Positions 25,367 through 35,292 of a stretch of 64,000 nucleotides of DNA are shown piece after piece (position 1 is the stretch's first letter; each line of letters opens with the position of its first letter). Origin of the DNA: Lachnospiraceae bacterium (GTDB taxonomy: Bacteria; Bacillota; Clostridia; Lachnospirales; Lachnospiraceae); the NCBI GenBank assembly GCA_028693165.1, contig JAQUVX010000012.1, forward strand, positions 1 to 64,000, written 5' to 3'. Made by a program: the position numbers and the translations under genes. Below the pieces are notes generated by a model, which ran no database searches, was not told the DNA's origin, and saw only the letters and a program-made list of their open reading frames with translations.

Positions 25367-26722
25367 ATGAGCGCAAGTGAGAAAAGCACGGCATCAACAA
25401 AGGATCTAAAGCGAGTTCTTGGTTTTGGCGATCTGATGTCAACTGCGATTGGTCAGATTATTGGTTCTGGTATTATGTCATTGACGGGTGTTGCAATTGC
25501 GATGTGTGGGCGGGCTGTCCCGATTGCCTTTATCCTGTCCGCAGTTATAACGATTTTGCTGGCAATTCCCAAGATTTTGCTGTGTGGCACAGTTAGGCTG
25601 CGCGGTGGTGAATATACGATGACAGCGGTATTGGCAGGACAGAAATATGCGGGTGTATTTGTTATTTTGCATGTGTGCCAGAATATTTCATTAGCGATGT
25701 ATTCCTTGTCATTTGCGGATTATTTCCTCGTATTTTTGCCGGACGGAAACAGAAAATTGATTGCGATTGTCTGTTTGACCACATTCTTTTTGCTTAATTT
25801 ATTTGGAATTGATAAGATGGCGAAGGCACAGAATATTATTGTTGCCATGATGTGTGTTGCCTTGGGGCTGTTTGCGGCTTATGGAATCACCGAGGTGAAA
25901 CCAGAATACTTTAATCCGCAGGGATTTTTTGACCGCGGTGGCGTGGTAGGAATGATGAGCGCAGCAGCATTATTGACCTTTGCCACAGGTGGTGCGGGAT
26001 CTATTGTCAATCTGGGAGCAGAGGCAAAGAATCCTACACGAGATTTACCATTGGTTATTATTGTGGCGACCTTATTTGTTTCTGTAATTTATGCGTTCAT
26101 GGCGATCGTTGCTGCGGGTGTACTTCCGATTGCTGAAGTGGCAAACCAGTCACTTCGATTAGTAGCGAATGCAGTCCTTCCGGCACCACTGTATGTGTTC
26201 TTTATTGTAGGTGGATGTATGTGTGCCCTGATATCAACACTGAATTCTCAGATGGCATGGGCAACGAAACCGGTTATACAGGCATGTGTGGACGGTTGGT
26301 TTCCAGAAAAGCTGGGTGCTGTAAATAAGCGTTTTAAAACACCTCATTGGCTGCTGATTATTCTTTATGCACTTGGAATGGCTACTATTATTTTTGGCTT
26401 TGATGTAGATATTATTGGAAGCTTAACGGTTATTATCAATCAGGTTATTTTATTGTTTGTAAACATATCCATCATAAAGATTCCGAAAGTACTTCCGGAG
26501 CAGTGGGAGAAATCCAAGTTCCGTGTTAGCAATGGAGCATTAAACGTGGTTTTAGTTGCGACCGTATTAACAAACTTCCTGAACATATGGCTTCTTGGAA
26601 AAGATTTGAGCTTCCCGATGCTTCTGGGAAATGCAGTAGTTCTCGCACTGGCATTTGTTTATTCTATTTGTCGGGAAAAGAGTGGGAAAGTACATATGGA
26701 AATCAGTTATGAGGATCAGTAA
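25367..26722 (+). CDS. APC family amino acid permease
   Basis: This 451-residue protein has about twelve membrane helices. The helix-1 motif IGQIIGSGIM (about 26-35) and the helix-6 region LLTFATGGAGSIVNLGAEAKNPTRDLP are typical of the APC superfamily fold. It lies 11 bases after the C-S lyase gene behind AGGAGG and probably supplies that enzyme with its amino acid. An 18-base inverted repeat follows the operon. Confidence 0.92.
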   Translation: MSASEKSTASTKDLKRVLGFGDLMSTAIGQIIGSGIMSLTGVAIAMCGRAVPIAFILSAVITILLAIPKILLCGTVRLRGGEYTMTAVLAGQKYAGVFVILHVCQNISLAMYSLSFADYFLVFLPDGNRKLIAIVCLTTFFLLNLFGIDKMAKAQNIIVAMMCVALGLFAAYGITEVKPEYFNPQGFFDRGGVVGMMSAAALLTFATGGAGSIVNLGAEAKNPTRDLPLVIIVATLFVSVIYAFMAIVAAGVLPIAEVANQSLRLVANAVLPAPLYVFFIVGGCMCALISTLNSQMAWATKPVIQACVDGWFPEKLGAVNKRFKTPHWLLIILYALGMATIIFGFDVDIIGSLTVIINQVILLFVNISIIKIPKVLPEQWEKSKFRVSNGALNVVLVATVLTNFLNIWLLGKDLSFPMLLGNAVVLALAFVYSICREKSGKVHMEISYEDQ

Positions 26723-26777
26723 ACATTTGATGGAACACAGAATTGTAAAGACGGAAAAGTAAAGATACGTGTATAGG

Positions 26778-26831
26778 AAACGGCGTTTTGCATTTGAGGT
26801 ATAAATGAGCCTGAAATGTAAAACGTCGTTT
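26778..26831. terminator. inverted repeat between convergent genes, likely bidirectional terminator
   Basis: AAACGGCGTTTTGCATTT (26778-26795) and AAATGTAAAACGTCGTTT (26814-26831) pair at 16 of 18 positions around an 18-base loop. It lies between the permease and the oppositely oriented TetR gene. The T-run after the stem is weak on both strands, so efficiency is uncertain. Confidence 0.55.
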
Positions 26832-26851
26832 CATTTGAAGGATTTTGATCT

Positions 26852-27457
26852 TTATGAACCATGCGACAACTGAACCCCCATGGCATCCAATGTATTGTCA
26901 GAAAACATCGACAACATAATTTCAACAGCACGTCTGGACGATATATCGCTCTGATTAATCCACCATCGAATTATTTCAAAAAAAAGATTACAGTAAATGT
27001 TTTGCACAAGAGAGAACGGAAATCCGTTTATGGCGGCATAGTCTCTCAGCTTCATGGTATTGGTAAAGGTTTCAGAAAGGAAATATTTCAGCTTTTCGTT
27101 AAACTGGCTGTTCGTGTAATCATTCATCAGGATTTTGAGCGGTTCTTTCTGCAAATTAACCCGCTCCAGAATAGAAACGGCAGTGGATAAAAAATCAGAA
27201 TGTTCCAAGTCAATCTCCAGGGTAGAGAGAAGCGTGGAAAAATCGAGCAGCGCCAAATAGTCATCCGAAATTTCCTCGTAGAGTGCCTCGATGCTTTCAT
27301 AATGAAAATAAAATGTTTTTCGATTAATCTGCGCAAGCTTGGAGATATCTGTGATGGTGATGTTGCGATATCCTTTTTCTTTCATTAACTGCAAAAACGT
27401 GTGTTTAATCAAGCGCTGGGTTTTTTGCACGCGTAAATCCGGTTGCTGTCTCATCAT
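26852..27457 (-). CDS. TetR/AcrR family transcriptional regulator
   Basis: This is a protein of about 201 residues with an N-terminal TetR helix-turn-helix (about 10-55, FLQLMKEKGYRNITITDIS and NRKTFYFHYESIEALYEE). An in-frame GTG at 27493 would add twelve residues, but AGAGG fits the ATGs at 27457/27454. It is divergent from the RND efflux operon, and a near-perfect palindrome lies between the two start regions. The usual arrangement for such pairs is repression of both itself and the pump, released by a pump substrate. Confidence 0.92.
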   Translation of the reverse strand: MMRQQPDLRVQKTQRLIKHTFLQLMKEKGYRNITITDISKLAQINRKTFYFHYESIEALYEEISDDYLALLDFSTLLSTLEIDLEHSDFLSTAVSILERVNLQKEPLKILMNDYTNSQFNEKLKYFLSETFTNTMKLRDYAAINGFPFSLVQNIYCNLFFEIIRWWINQSDISSRRAVEIMLSMFSDNTLDAMGVQLSHGS

Positions 27458-27504
27458 GATCCTCTTTCTGATTTCTTCTTGTCTGATTTCCACCTAATGA
27501 TTAC

Positions 27505-27522
27505 CTGATTCTATAGTATCAG
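27505..27522. promoter_or_regulatory. TetR operator candidate in the tetR/RND divergent region
   Basis: CTGATTCTATAGTATCAG equals its reverse complement at 16 of 18 positions. On the minus strand it overlaps a TACTAT -10 with TTGCAA 16 bases upstream, so binding would shut off the regulator's own promoter. The pump promoter on the other strand is less clear. Confidence 0.6.
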
Positions 27523-27680
27523 ATTTTTGGAGGTTTGCAACGAAGTTTTTCCAGAAACAACGCCATTTTCGACAAATAACACACACGATGTCCTATATGA
27601 TACGGAGTGCGTGAAACTGACCATTGAATCGGAAAAGAAAGTTTTGTATGATTTGATCAAAAGAAACAAGGAGGATCAAG

Positions 27681-28742
27681 ATGAAAAAGGGATATTTTTT
27701 GATTAACTTTTTAATGATAGTTGCATCCGCAGGAATGCTTTGTGGCTGCGCAGGTAAGGAAATGGCTGCTGCGGGAGAAAAGATTGTGAATGCGACACCG
27801 GTGGAAGAAATCGAGTACGAAACGGGGCTTGATTATCTTGGGCTTGTTCAGGCAAAGGATACGAAAAATTATTCGTTTCTTGCAGGGGGAAGGCTGGAGG
27901 CCGTGTATGCGAAAGAGGGGAAAATCGTGCAAAAAGGAGACCCGCTTGCAAAGCTGGACACCTCGTCCCTGGAGATTAAAATCAACACAGCAAAAACGAA
28001 TGTAAACAGCTTGAAAAGCTCTGTTGATACGGCAAAATCGGCGCTGGATGCAGCAGCGGCGCTCCATTCGGAAGGTTATATTTCAGACAAGGAGTGGGAG
28101 GCTCAAAACAGCCAGTATATTACCTTAAAGGGAAATTATGATATGGCAGTTGACACGTTAAAACAGGCAGAAAAAAGTCTGGAAGAATCCACACTTTATG
28201 CAGAAGAGGAAGGGATTGTGATGCAAGTTCCCTATCAGGCAGGAGAAGTGATTGGTTCGGGATATCCGGCAGCTGTTTTGAAAAGTGCGCAAAAAATGAT
28301 TACCGTAGGGGTGGCGGCAGAGGATATTTCAAAGGTGAGCGTGACCAGTATGGTAAAGATTGATGATTCCCTGAAAGGAACCATTGACAGCATCGGCCAG
28401 TATCCTGATGCAAAAACAAGAACCTATCCCGTCGATGTGATTTTTGAATCGGATCAGTATGTCATTGGCGATATGGTCGATGTGAAAATCATTACCGGAA
28501 AATCGTCGGGGTGCTTTGTTCCGGTTCAGAGTGTCTTTCATATCGACGGTCTGGATTTTGTATACATGGTGGATGAGACCGGATGTGTATCCCGCCGCGC
28601 CGTTGTTCGGGAAGAGCTGCGGGAGGACAGAATACGGGTGGACGGTCTGGAACCTGGGGTATTGGTGATCAATGATGGCGTGAAAAACATCAAGGAAAAT
28701 GATCGGGTTTCCGTTTTGCGAAATGAGGGCGAAAAATCATGA
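27681..28742 (+). CDS. efflux RND transporter periplasmic adaptor subunit (lipoprotein)
   Basis: This 353-residue membrane fusion protein has a lipoprotein signal peptide with lipobox LCGC (Cys23). A lipoyl half-motif (GRLEAVYAKEGKIVQKGDPLAKLD, about 73-96) precedes a coiled-coil hairpin (about 100-160), a second lipoyl half and a beta-barrel domain. In a Gram-positive cell it would sit on the outer face of the membrane and join the RND pump without an outer-membrane channel. AAGGAGG precedes it, and its stop overlaps the start of the pump gene by four bases. Confidence 0.93.
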   Translation: MKKGYFLINFLMIVASAGMLCGCAGKEMAAAGEKIVNATPVEEIEYETGLDYLGLVQAKDTKNYSFLAGGRLEAVYAKEGKIVQKGDPLAKLDTSSLEIKINTAKTNVNSLKSSVDTAKSALDAAAALHSEGYISDKEWEAQNSQYITLKGNYDMAVDTLKQAEKSLEESTLYAEEEGIVMQVPYQAGEVIGSGYPAAVLKSAQKMITVGVAAEDISKVSVTSMVKIDDSLKGTIDSIGQYPDAKTRTYPVDVIFESDQYVIGDMVDVKIITGKSSGCFVPVQSVFHIDGLDFVYMVDETGCVSRRAVVREELREDRIRVDGLEPGVLVINDGVKNIKENDRVSVLRNEGEKS

Positions 28743-31700
28743 AACAGAAAGTGATAAGAGAGATTATTGAAAAAAAGCTGCTGATTTTATCCATGATCGT
28801 CATGATCGTGATTGGAGGAATTACCAGCTATCTTACAATACCAAAACAGCATTTTCCGGAAGTGGTCTTGCCGGTAGCCACAGTCAGCGTGGTCTATCCC
28901 GGAGCTTCCGCGGAAGATATGGAGGAATTGATCACCAAAAAACTGGAGGAGGTCATACGGGAAACGGTAGGCTTTGATTCCTGCTCGACGACGTCCGTAA
29001 ACAGTGTCAGCGCCGCCATGGTCTCGCTGAATAAGGACATGAGCCAGGAAGACGCAGATGCCAGTTTCGATGATTTGAGACAAAGAGTCGAGCAGTTAAG
29101 AGCACAGCTGCCGTCAGGCGTCACCTCAATTTCGGTGGACACGGATGTGATGGATACCGCAGGTGTGATTCTTGCTGTAACGGGTGATGACATATCAGGG
29201 GATGAGCTGGGGCAGCGGACCGATCAGCTGAAGGATCAGCTCAAATTACGCCCGGGAATTCGTAAAGTCGATGTATATGGCAAACAGAATTCGGAAGTGG
29301 CGATTCACGTGGATGCGAGGCGGCTGAATGCACTGGATGTGTCTCTTACGGAGCTTTCCAGGATGATCAGTGCGCAGAACAGCACGATTCCCACCGGAAC
29401 CATCGATGTGGGAGAGAGTGTCATGACGGTAAATTCCAGTGGAAAGTTTGAAAATCTGGATGAAATAAAAAACATTGTGGTGGGCCGGACGGAGGAGGGA
29501 ACTTTAATCAAACTGTCAGACCTTGCAGATATTCAGATTCAGGAACCGGAAGACAGCGCTCATTTTACATATAATAAAAAGAAAGCAAATTTAATCGTAC
29601 TTTATTTTAATTCGGGCATAAATGTGGTTGATTTCGGCGATTCCATCCGTCAGTGCGTGGAAGAATACAGCAGCACGCTGCCGGAAACGGTTCAGGTCAA
29701 TGAAGTCTATTTTCAGCCGGATGTGGTAGATGAGGCGATCGGGGGATTTGTGAAAAATCTTCTGGAGTCCATTCTTCTGGTGCTGGTTGTGGTTATGCTC
29801 GGGATGAATTTCCGTAATGGGCTGGTGGTATCTGCGGCGATTCCACTGGCAATTTTTATTAATTTTATCGTGATGAGGGTGATGGGGACGGAAATTCAGT
29901 TTATCTCTCTGGCCGCGTTGATTATCGTATTGGGGATGCTGGTGGACAATGCGATCGTGATCACGGATGCGATACAGACAAAGCTGGATGAGGGCCTTGA
30001 ACGGAAGGAGGCGGCCATTGAGGGAACTTCAGAGGTGCTGGTTCCGGTCTTTATTTCCATGCTGACAACGACCATCGCGTTTGATTCCCTTTTGGCGTTA
30101 TCCGGGGCATATCGCCAGCTTGCCTTTACACTCCCGGTGGTCATTATCACCTGCCTTGCAGCATCATTTATCGTGGCGGTAGTGGTGACACCGTTGATTT
30201 CCTTTTTCTTTTTGAAGGCAAAGCATAAGAAAAGGGATGGTTCACAAAAGCTGGTACAGCTTTATGACAGGATTTTTACATGGGCCTTCCATCATAAAAT
30301 CACGACCATTGTGACCGCGTTCGTGTTTCTGATTGTATGCAGTTGTTCGCTGACGATCATCGATATGCAGGTGATTCCGAAAGCCTTTAAGGATGTGGTA
30401 ACGATTGAAATCGCGGGAAATAATGAAAATGATATAGAAAAAACAGAGAAAATTGTGGAAGCCATAGAAACGATTCTGGATCAGCAGCCGGAAACACGCT
30501 ACTATTTATCTGGAATCGGTACGGGCATTCCCCGATATGATTATTCCATTCTGCCGAAATCTTCCGGCAAAAATGTGGGCGATATCTTCCTGCGGCTGGA
30601 TTTAAAAAAGGGAGATCGGTTTAAGGAAACCTATGAAATGGTTGGATTTTTGCAGAAGGAATTGGATGCGCGGATCAGCGATGCAACGATTCTGGTGGAT
30701 GAGCTGGGAATCATGGCAGGAACAACAAAACCTGTGGAGATGAAGCTATACAGTGAAAACATCCAGGATTTAAATGAGGCCGCAGAAATTATGGGCGAGC
30801 TGATGCGGCAGCTGGACGGCGTGAAAAACATCACCACAGGCCAGGAGCTGGCTACATTCAACTACTATGTGAATATGGACACGACAAAGCTGAGCGGTCT
30901 GGGGCTGATGAAGGGGGAGGTTCAAAATGAGCTGAGCATTGCGCTTATGGGAAGAAACGTATCCCTTTACCGCGAAAACGGAAAAGAGTATCCGGTGGTT
31001 CTGGACAGCGATTTGTCACAGCAGAATGAGCTGAATAATTTTAGAATCAAGTCGTCGGCCAGCGGAAATAAGTATGCATTGCGGCAGTTTGCAGACATAG
31101 AACTTCAGCCGGAGGTGAGCAGCATCAAGCGTCTGGACGGCAGGAGAGGAAGAGCGGTGGGATGCTACTGCTTATCCGGATACAGTGACATCACGACGCA
31201 GATGAAGCTGGAAAAGATGATCAAGAACACGGAATTTCCAGAAAGCGTTACCATGGAACAGTCGGGAATGAAGCATGATTTTATCACGGTACTGAATTCG
31301 ATTGCTGGTGTAGCGGTGCTGTCGATCGTCATTATTTTCCTGATTCTGATGTTTCAGTTTAATTCCATCCGGATTCCGCTTCTGGTATTCATATCGGTGC
31401 CCTTTGGTGTTATGGCGGGAATCGCCGGTTTGTTTGTCAGCGGGGAAAGCCTGACGTTCTTCGGACTTCTGGGCTGTGTAAGCCTGCTGGGCTGTGTTTT
31501 GTCCAATGCCATCGTATTGGTCGAATTTATCAATCAGGAACGGTCTTCGGGCATCAGGCTGGAAGAGGCGTGCCGCTCGGCAGGCCGCAAACGGTTCCGT
31601 CCGATTTTGATGAGTACCATGACGACCGTTCTCGGTCTGGTTCCGCTTGCATTTGGCGGGGATGCGTTGTTTATTCCGATGGCCCGGTTAATGATGGCCG

Positions 31701-31780
31701 GATTGGCAGTTTCCATGGTGGTGAATCTGGTGCTGGTTCCGATTATTTATTATATGATTCAATCGAAAGCAGAAGCATGA
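28739..31780 (+). CDS. efflux RND transporter permease (AcrB-like)
   Basis: This 1013-residue pump subunit has the duplicated RND plan: a membrane helix, a large extracellular loop, then five helices, twice. The helix-4 motif is GMLVDNAIVITDA, keeping the first proton-relay Asp (Asp403); the second Asp of AcrB is Asn here, as in many non-proteobacterial members. It works with the adaptor upstream and is divergent from a TetR repressor. Its last 22 bases overlap the end of the convergent MATE gene. Substrates are unknown; such pumps in Firmicutes export drugs, lipids or peptides. Confidence 0.95.
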   Translation: MKQKVIREIIEKKLLILSMIVMIVIGGITSYLTIPKQHFPEVVLPVATVSVVYPGASAEDMEELITKKLEEVIRETVGFDSCSTTSVNSVSAAMVSLNKDMSQEDADASFDDLRQRVEQLRAQLPSGVTSISVDTDVMDTAGVILAVTGDDISGDELGQRTDQLKDQLKLRPGIRKVDVYGKQNSEVAIHVDARRLNALDVSLTELSRMISAQNSTIPTGTIDVGESVMTVNSSGKFENLDEIKNIVVGRTEEGTLIKLSDLADIQIQEPEDSAHFTYNKKKANLIVLYFNSGINVVDFGDSIRQCVEEYSSTLPETVQVNEVYFQPDVVDEAIGGFVKNLLESILLVLVVVMLGMNFRNGLVVSAAIPLAIFINFIVMRVMGTEIQFISLAALIIVLGMLVDNAIVITDAIQTKLDEGLERKEAAIEGTSEVLVPVFISMLTTTIAFDSLLALSGAYRQLAFTLPVVIITCLAASFIVAVVVTPLISFFFLKAKHKKRDGSQKLVQLYDRIFTWAFHHKITTIVTAFVFLIVCSCSLTIIDMQVIPKAFKDVVTIEIAGNNENDIEKTEKIVEAIETILDQQPETRYYLSGIGTGIPRYDYSILPKSSGKNVGDIFLRLDLKKGDRFKETYEMVGFLQKELDARISDATILVDELGIMAGTTKPVEMKLYSENIQDLNEAAEIMGELMRQLDGVKNITTGQELATFNYYVNMDTTKLSGLGLMKGEVQNELSIALMGRNVSLYRENGKEYPVVLDSDLSQQNELNNFRIKSSASGNKYALRQFADIELQPEVSSIKRLDGRRGRAVGCYCLSGYSDITTQMKLEKMIKNTEFPESVTMEQSGMKHDFITVLNSIAGVAVLSIVIIFLILMFQFNSIRIPLLVFISVPFGVMAGIAGLFVSGESLTFFGLLGCVSLLGCVLSNAIVLVEFINQERSSGIRLEEACRSAGRKRFRPILMSTMTTVLGLVPLAFGGDALFIPMARLMMAGLAVSMVVNLVLVPIIYYMIQSKAEA

Positions 31781-33114
31781 AGGTTCAGGTTCTTCGCCGC
31801 CCACGGCCCGGTACGGTAGAACAGGATGGAGAGGCACATCGCGATGCTCCAGCCGATGGGCCATGCACTCCAGACTCCGACGGTGCCGAAGGGAGCAGAC
31901 AGGGTGAGGGCCAGAATCACACGGAGAATCAGGTCGGTGAAGGTGGCGGTCATGAATTTTGCCATCATGCCGGTGCCGCGCAGGATGCCGTCGGCCACAA
32001 GCTTTGTCGATACAACGAAGTAAAAGGGCGATACGATGCGCAGAAACTGGATTCCGGTGTCGATGGCGGTGCCGGTGGAGTTGTCCATAAAGATGTAGAC
32101 CAGCCAGCGTCCGGCGAAGAAGTAGAGCAGAACCAGCGGAAGACAGATCGCCCATACCAGCTTCAGACCGGCGCGAAAGCCTTCCCGGATGCGATCCAGC
32201 TTTTTGGCACCCAGGTTTTGCGCCGTATAGTTCGAGATACCGTTTCCAAGAGTCGTAAAGGAAGTGATGACCAGATTGTTGAGCTTGATGGAAGCGGAAT
32301 ATCCGGCGATGACGCCCGGCCCAAACCCGTTGATGACACTCTGGATGACAATATTTCCCACGGAGATAAAGCTCTGCTGCAGGATACTGGGAACCGCGAT
32401 GACCGCGATGCGGCGCAGCGAGGCCCAGGAAAAGATGGCGACGTGTTTGTCTGTCTTGATTGCGGCAAGCCGTTTTAAGATCACTGCGATCGCAAGGATG
32501 CAGCTGATGCCCTGGCAGAGAAAGGTGGCCCATGCAACACCGGCTACGCCCATATGAAAGACCGTGACAAACAAAATATCCACGGCGATGTTGGAGGTAG
32601 AGGAGGCTGCCAGAAAGAGAAAGGGAGTCTTGGAGTCACCCAGTGCGGAGAAGATGCCGGTGGCAATATTGTAAAAGAACAGGAAGGGAAGCCCCCATAT
32701 GTAAATATTCAGATATAATTCTGAGTCCGCCAGAATTTCTGCCGGTGTGTGAATCAGGCGAAGCAGCGTGGAACATTCCAGAAGACCTCCGATCATCAGA
32801 AGACCGCAGAGCACGGAGCCTGCGATCAGAGTGGTGTAGACGGAGGTTTTCATGTTCCCGTAGTCTTTGGCACCGAACAGCTGGGAGACGATGACCGAGC
32901 AGCCGATGTTGCAGCCAAATGCGAAGGCGATAAAGATCAGGGTTACCTCATAGCTGTTGCCCACGGCCGCCAGAGCGTTTTCACCGATGAATTTACCGGC
33001 GACCAGACTGTCCGCGATATTATAAAGCTGCTGAAAAATAATGCTTCCGAAAAGCGGAAGACAGAACTGCCGAAGAACCGTCGATGGATTTCCTACCGTC
33101 AAATCTTTATTCAT
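31759..33114 (-). CDS. MATE family efflux transporter
   Basis: This 451-residue MATE exporter opens LRQFCLPLFGSIIFQQLYNIADSLVAGKFIG and has GFGPGVIAGYSASIKLNN in the second half, with twelve predicted helices. A full AGGAGG precedes the ATG. It is divergent from a LysR-type regulator 150 bases away and convergent with the RND pump, whose 3' end it overlaps. A 302-codon frame on the opposite strand is only its shadow. Substrate unknown. Confidence 0.94.
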   Translation of the reverse strand: MNKDLTVGNPSTVLRQFCLPLFGSIIFQQLYNIADSLVAGKFIGENALAAVGNSYEVTLIFIAFAFGCNIGCSVIVSQLFGAKDYGNMKTSVYTTLIAGSVLCGLLMIGGLLECSTLLRLIHTPAEILADSELYLNIYIWGLPFLFFYNIATGIFSALGDSKTPFLFLAASSTSNIAVDILFVTVFHMGVAGVAWATFLCQGISCILAIAVILKRLAAIKTDKHVAIFSWASLRRIAVIAVPSILQQSFISVGNIVIQSVINGFGPGVIAGYSASIKLNNLVITSFTTLGNGISNYTAQNLGAKKLDRIREGFRAGLKLVWAICLPLVLLYFFAGRWLVYIFMDNSTGTAIDTGIQFLRIVSPFYFVVSTKLVADGILRGTGMMAKFMTATFTDLILRVILALTLSAPFGTVGVWSAWPIGWSIAMCLSILFYRTGPWAAKNLNLHASAFD

Positions 33115-33161
33115 TGTATCATTCCTCCTGATTTATGCCGATCAGCAATCGTCTGAATTGC

Positions 33162-33234
33162 TTGACTCGATTCACGCTAAACAGTATACTATAGACACTG
33201 ACAGATGAAAAATACATTGTTGATATGGTTATCA
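33162..33234 (+). promoter_or_regulatory. LysR-gene promoter and LysR-type box
   Basis: TTGACT (33162-33167) and TATACT (33185-33190) stand 17 bases apart. Downstream, TGATA-TGGT-TATCA (33221-33234) has the symmetry of a LysR-type site (T-N-A core). It lies in the interval shared with the divergent MATE gene, so one regulator could govern both. Confidence 0.55.
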
Positions 33235-33264
33235 TATAAAAATGATATGCTTGGGGGAGAGCGG

Positions 33265-34170
33265 ATGAATTTTGAATATTATCGGATCTTTTATTACGTG
33301 GCGAAGTACAAAAACATCACACAGGCGGCGGGGGCATTGTTCAGCAATCAGCCCAATGTAAGCCGAATCATCAACAAGCTGGAAGGAGAGCTGGGCTGCC
33401 GTCTGATCGTGCGGTCAAACCGGGGAATCACCCTGACCCCGGAGGGCCAGCAGCTTTATGAGCACGTGGCGATTGCGTTTGAACATTTGCAGGCGGGAGA
33501 AGCGGAGTTAAAGCGCAGCATCGGCTTACAGAGTGGAACCGTGTATATCGGAGCCAGCGAGACGGCACTTCACGGCCTTTTGCTGGAGCAGCTTCAAACG
33601 TTTCATCGCAAGTATCCGAAGGTGCACGTCAAAATTTATAATGTTTCCACCAGACAGGCGGTGCAGTCCCTGAAAAACGGACAGATCGATCTCGCCGTGG
33701 TGACAACTCCGGCAGATATTGAAAAGCCACTGAAGGAGATCCGTTTGAAAGCGTTTCAGGATATTTTGATAGGCGGAACGGAATTTGAATTTCTGGTGGG
33801 GAAACCGGTCCGTTTAAAGGAACTTTCGGAGTATCCCATGATCGGTCTGGCACAGGCCACGAAGACCTATGACTTTTATGAGAAGCTTTATTTAGAGCAC
33901 GGTCAGCTTTTTCAGCCGGACGTGGAGGTGGCGACGGCGGATCTGATCCTGCCTGTCGTAAAGAACAATCTGGGAATCGGTTTTATCTCGGAGGAGTTTG
34001 CAAGGGAGGCCTTAGAGAAAGGCGAGGTGGTGAAAATCCCCTTATTTGAGAAGATACCGGAGCGCTGCATCTGTCTGATCTATGACCGGGAGCGGAGCCT
34101 CAGCACGGCAGCGCGCGCCCTGGAGACGCTTTTGACGGCTGCGGCAGCGGGGCGACAGAACAGGGATTGA
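33265..34170 (+). CDS. LysR family transcriptional regulator
   Basis: This 301-residue LysR-type regulator has an N-terminal winged helix (1-60, FEYYRIFYYVAKYKNITQAA and SNQPNVSRIINKLEGELGCRL) and an effector-binding domain of two alpha/beta lobes (about 90-290). An upstream in-frame ATG at 33205 is rejected because GGGGGAGAG fits the start at 33265. Divergence from the MATE gene suggests it activates that exporter. A separate promoter should drive the sensor genes that follow. Confidence 0.93.
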   Translation: MNFEYYRIFYYVAKYKNITQAAGALFSNQPNVSRIINKLEGELGCRLIVRSNRGITLTPEGQQLYEHVAIAFEHLQAGEAELKRSIGLQSGTVYIGASETALHGLLLEQLQTFHRKYPKVHVKIYNVSTRQAVQSLKNGQIDLAVVTTPADIEKPLKEIRLKAFQDILIGGTEFEFLVGKPVRLKELSEYPMIGLAQATKTYDFYEKLYLEHGQLFQPDVEVATADLILPVVKNNLGIGFISEEFAREALEKGEVVKIPLFEKIPERCICLIYDRERSLSTAARALETLLTAAAAGRQNRD

Positions 34171-34245
34171 ATCTGCGTCGGTTATAGGGTATATTATTAT
34201 CAGATGAGATGGCCTGTGGCAAAGCCGGATAAAAGTGAGGATAAG

Positions 34246-35292
34246 ATGGATTCTGAGCACAGCAAAAGAGAGGTTCACGCGCAGCGGCTCTGGGTGGCAG
34301 CAGGAATTTTGGTGACGGTATCGGTGGTGACCATGCTTGCCGCCTATTTTCTGTTACTGAAAAATAATGCCGCGGGAGAGGCGGATTACAGCTCCTACCA
34401 GTATCACATCGCCATCATATCCGATGAGATGGACAATTCCTTCTGGGAAGAGGTGTGCGATGGCGCGGTGGCGGAAGGGGCAAAATACGGGGCCTATGTG
34501 GAACAGATTGATGAGGGGCTGGTTGACCGTTTCTCCATGGAGGATGCCATGAATGTCGCCATCTATGAGGGTGTGGACGGCATTCTGCTGAGGCCGACGG
34601 AGGACGGGATGAGCGCTGAGGTGATTGACAAAGCCTATCGCTACGGCATTCCGGTGATCACCATGCAGAAGGATGTCACCGGCTCGAAGCGGCAGGGATT
34701 TGTGGGAATCAATGACTATTTCCTCGGCCAGGAATATGGGAAGCGGGTCTTGAAGCTCGCGAAGGAGGACACCCGCCTGGTGACGGTGCTGTTTCCCGGA
34801 GCGAGCTTTAATGAGACAAGCCAGAACTGGTTCCGCCAGGGACTGATCAATACGGTGCAGCAGGAGCAGATCCGGTTTGAGTTCCGGATTATCTGGGACG
34901 ACCGGGGACTGAACAATGCAGAGGGCGTGATCCATGACATTGCGGAGGGCAAGGTGGAGCAGCCGGATATGATCATCTGTCTGGATGAGGTTCTCACCCA
35001 GTCGGCCTGCCAGCTGATCCGCGACCAGGGGCTGTCGGAGCGGATCAAGGTCATCGGCAGCTATGCTTCGGACTATATTCTCAAGGAGATCGAAGAAGGC
35101 TACATCGATTCCACCATCACCATCGACCCGGCAGCCATGGGGCGCATGAGCGTCGATGCTCTGATGACCTACAAAAAGTATCATATGGTCAGCTATTATA
35201 CGGAGGTTGACACCATGCTGATCGATCAGTCCATGGCGGCGTGGTACAGAAGGGAGGAAGCGGATGGAGAAGACCCTGATGAGAAAAAGTAG
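34246..35292 (+). CDS. membrane-anchored sugar-type binding protein (sensor component)
   Basis: This 348-residue protein has an uncleaved-looking membrane helix (about 16-38, no lipobox) and an extracellular PBP-type-1 domain (HIAIISDEMDNSFWEEVCDGA at about 54-74, then ILLRPTEDGM and FVGINDYFLGQEYG). GAGG before the ATG at 34246 supports this start over 34204. The gene overlaps the YesM kinase by 29 bases and the response regulator follows, matching the XylFII-LytS-YesN type of three-component sensing, in which an anchored binding protein reports ligand to the kinase. It is therefore probably a signalling rather than transport protein. Ligand unknown. Confidence 0.85.
   Translation: MDSEHSKREVHAQRLWVAAGILVTVSVVTMLAAYFLLLKNNAAGEADYSSYQYHIAIISDEMDNSFWEEVCDGAVAEGAKYGAYVEQIDEGLVDRFSMEDAMNVAIYEGVDGILLRPTEDGMSAEVIDKAYRYGIPVITMQKDVTGSKRQGFVGINDYFLGQEYGKRVLKLAKEDTRLVTVLFPGASFNETSQNWFRQGLINTVQQEQIRFEFRIIWDDRGLNNAEGVIHDIAEGKVEQPDMIICLDEVLTQSACQLIRDQGLSERIKVIGSYASDYILKEIEEGYIDSTITIDPAAMGRMSVDALMTYKKYHMVSYYTEVDTMLIDQSMAAWYRREEADGEDPDEKK

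Noticed and set aside
31570-32478. Plus-strand frame of 302 codons
   Set aside because: It is antisense to the MATE gene at 31759-33114 and overlaps the RND end; composition is that of a shadow frame.
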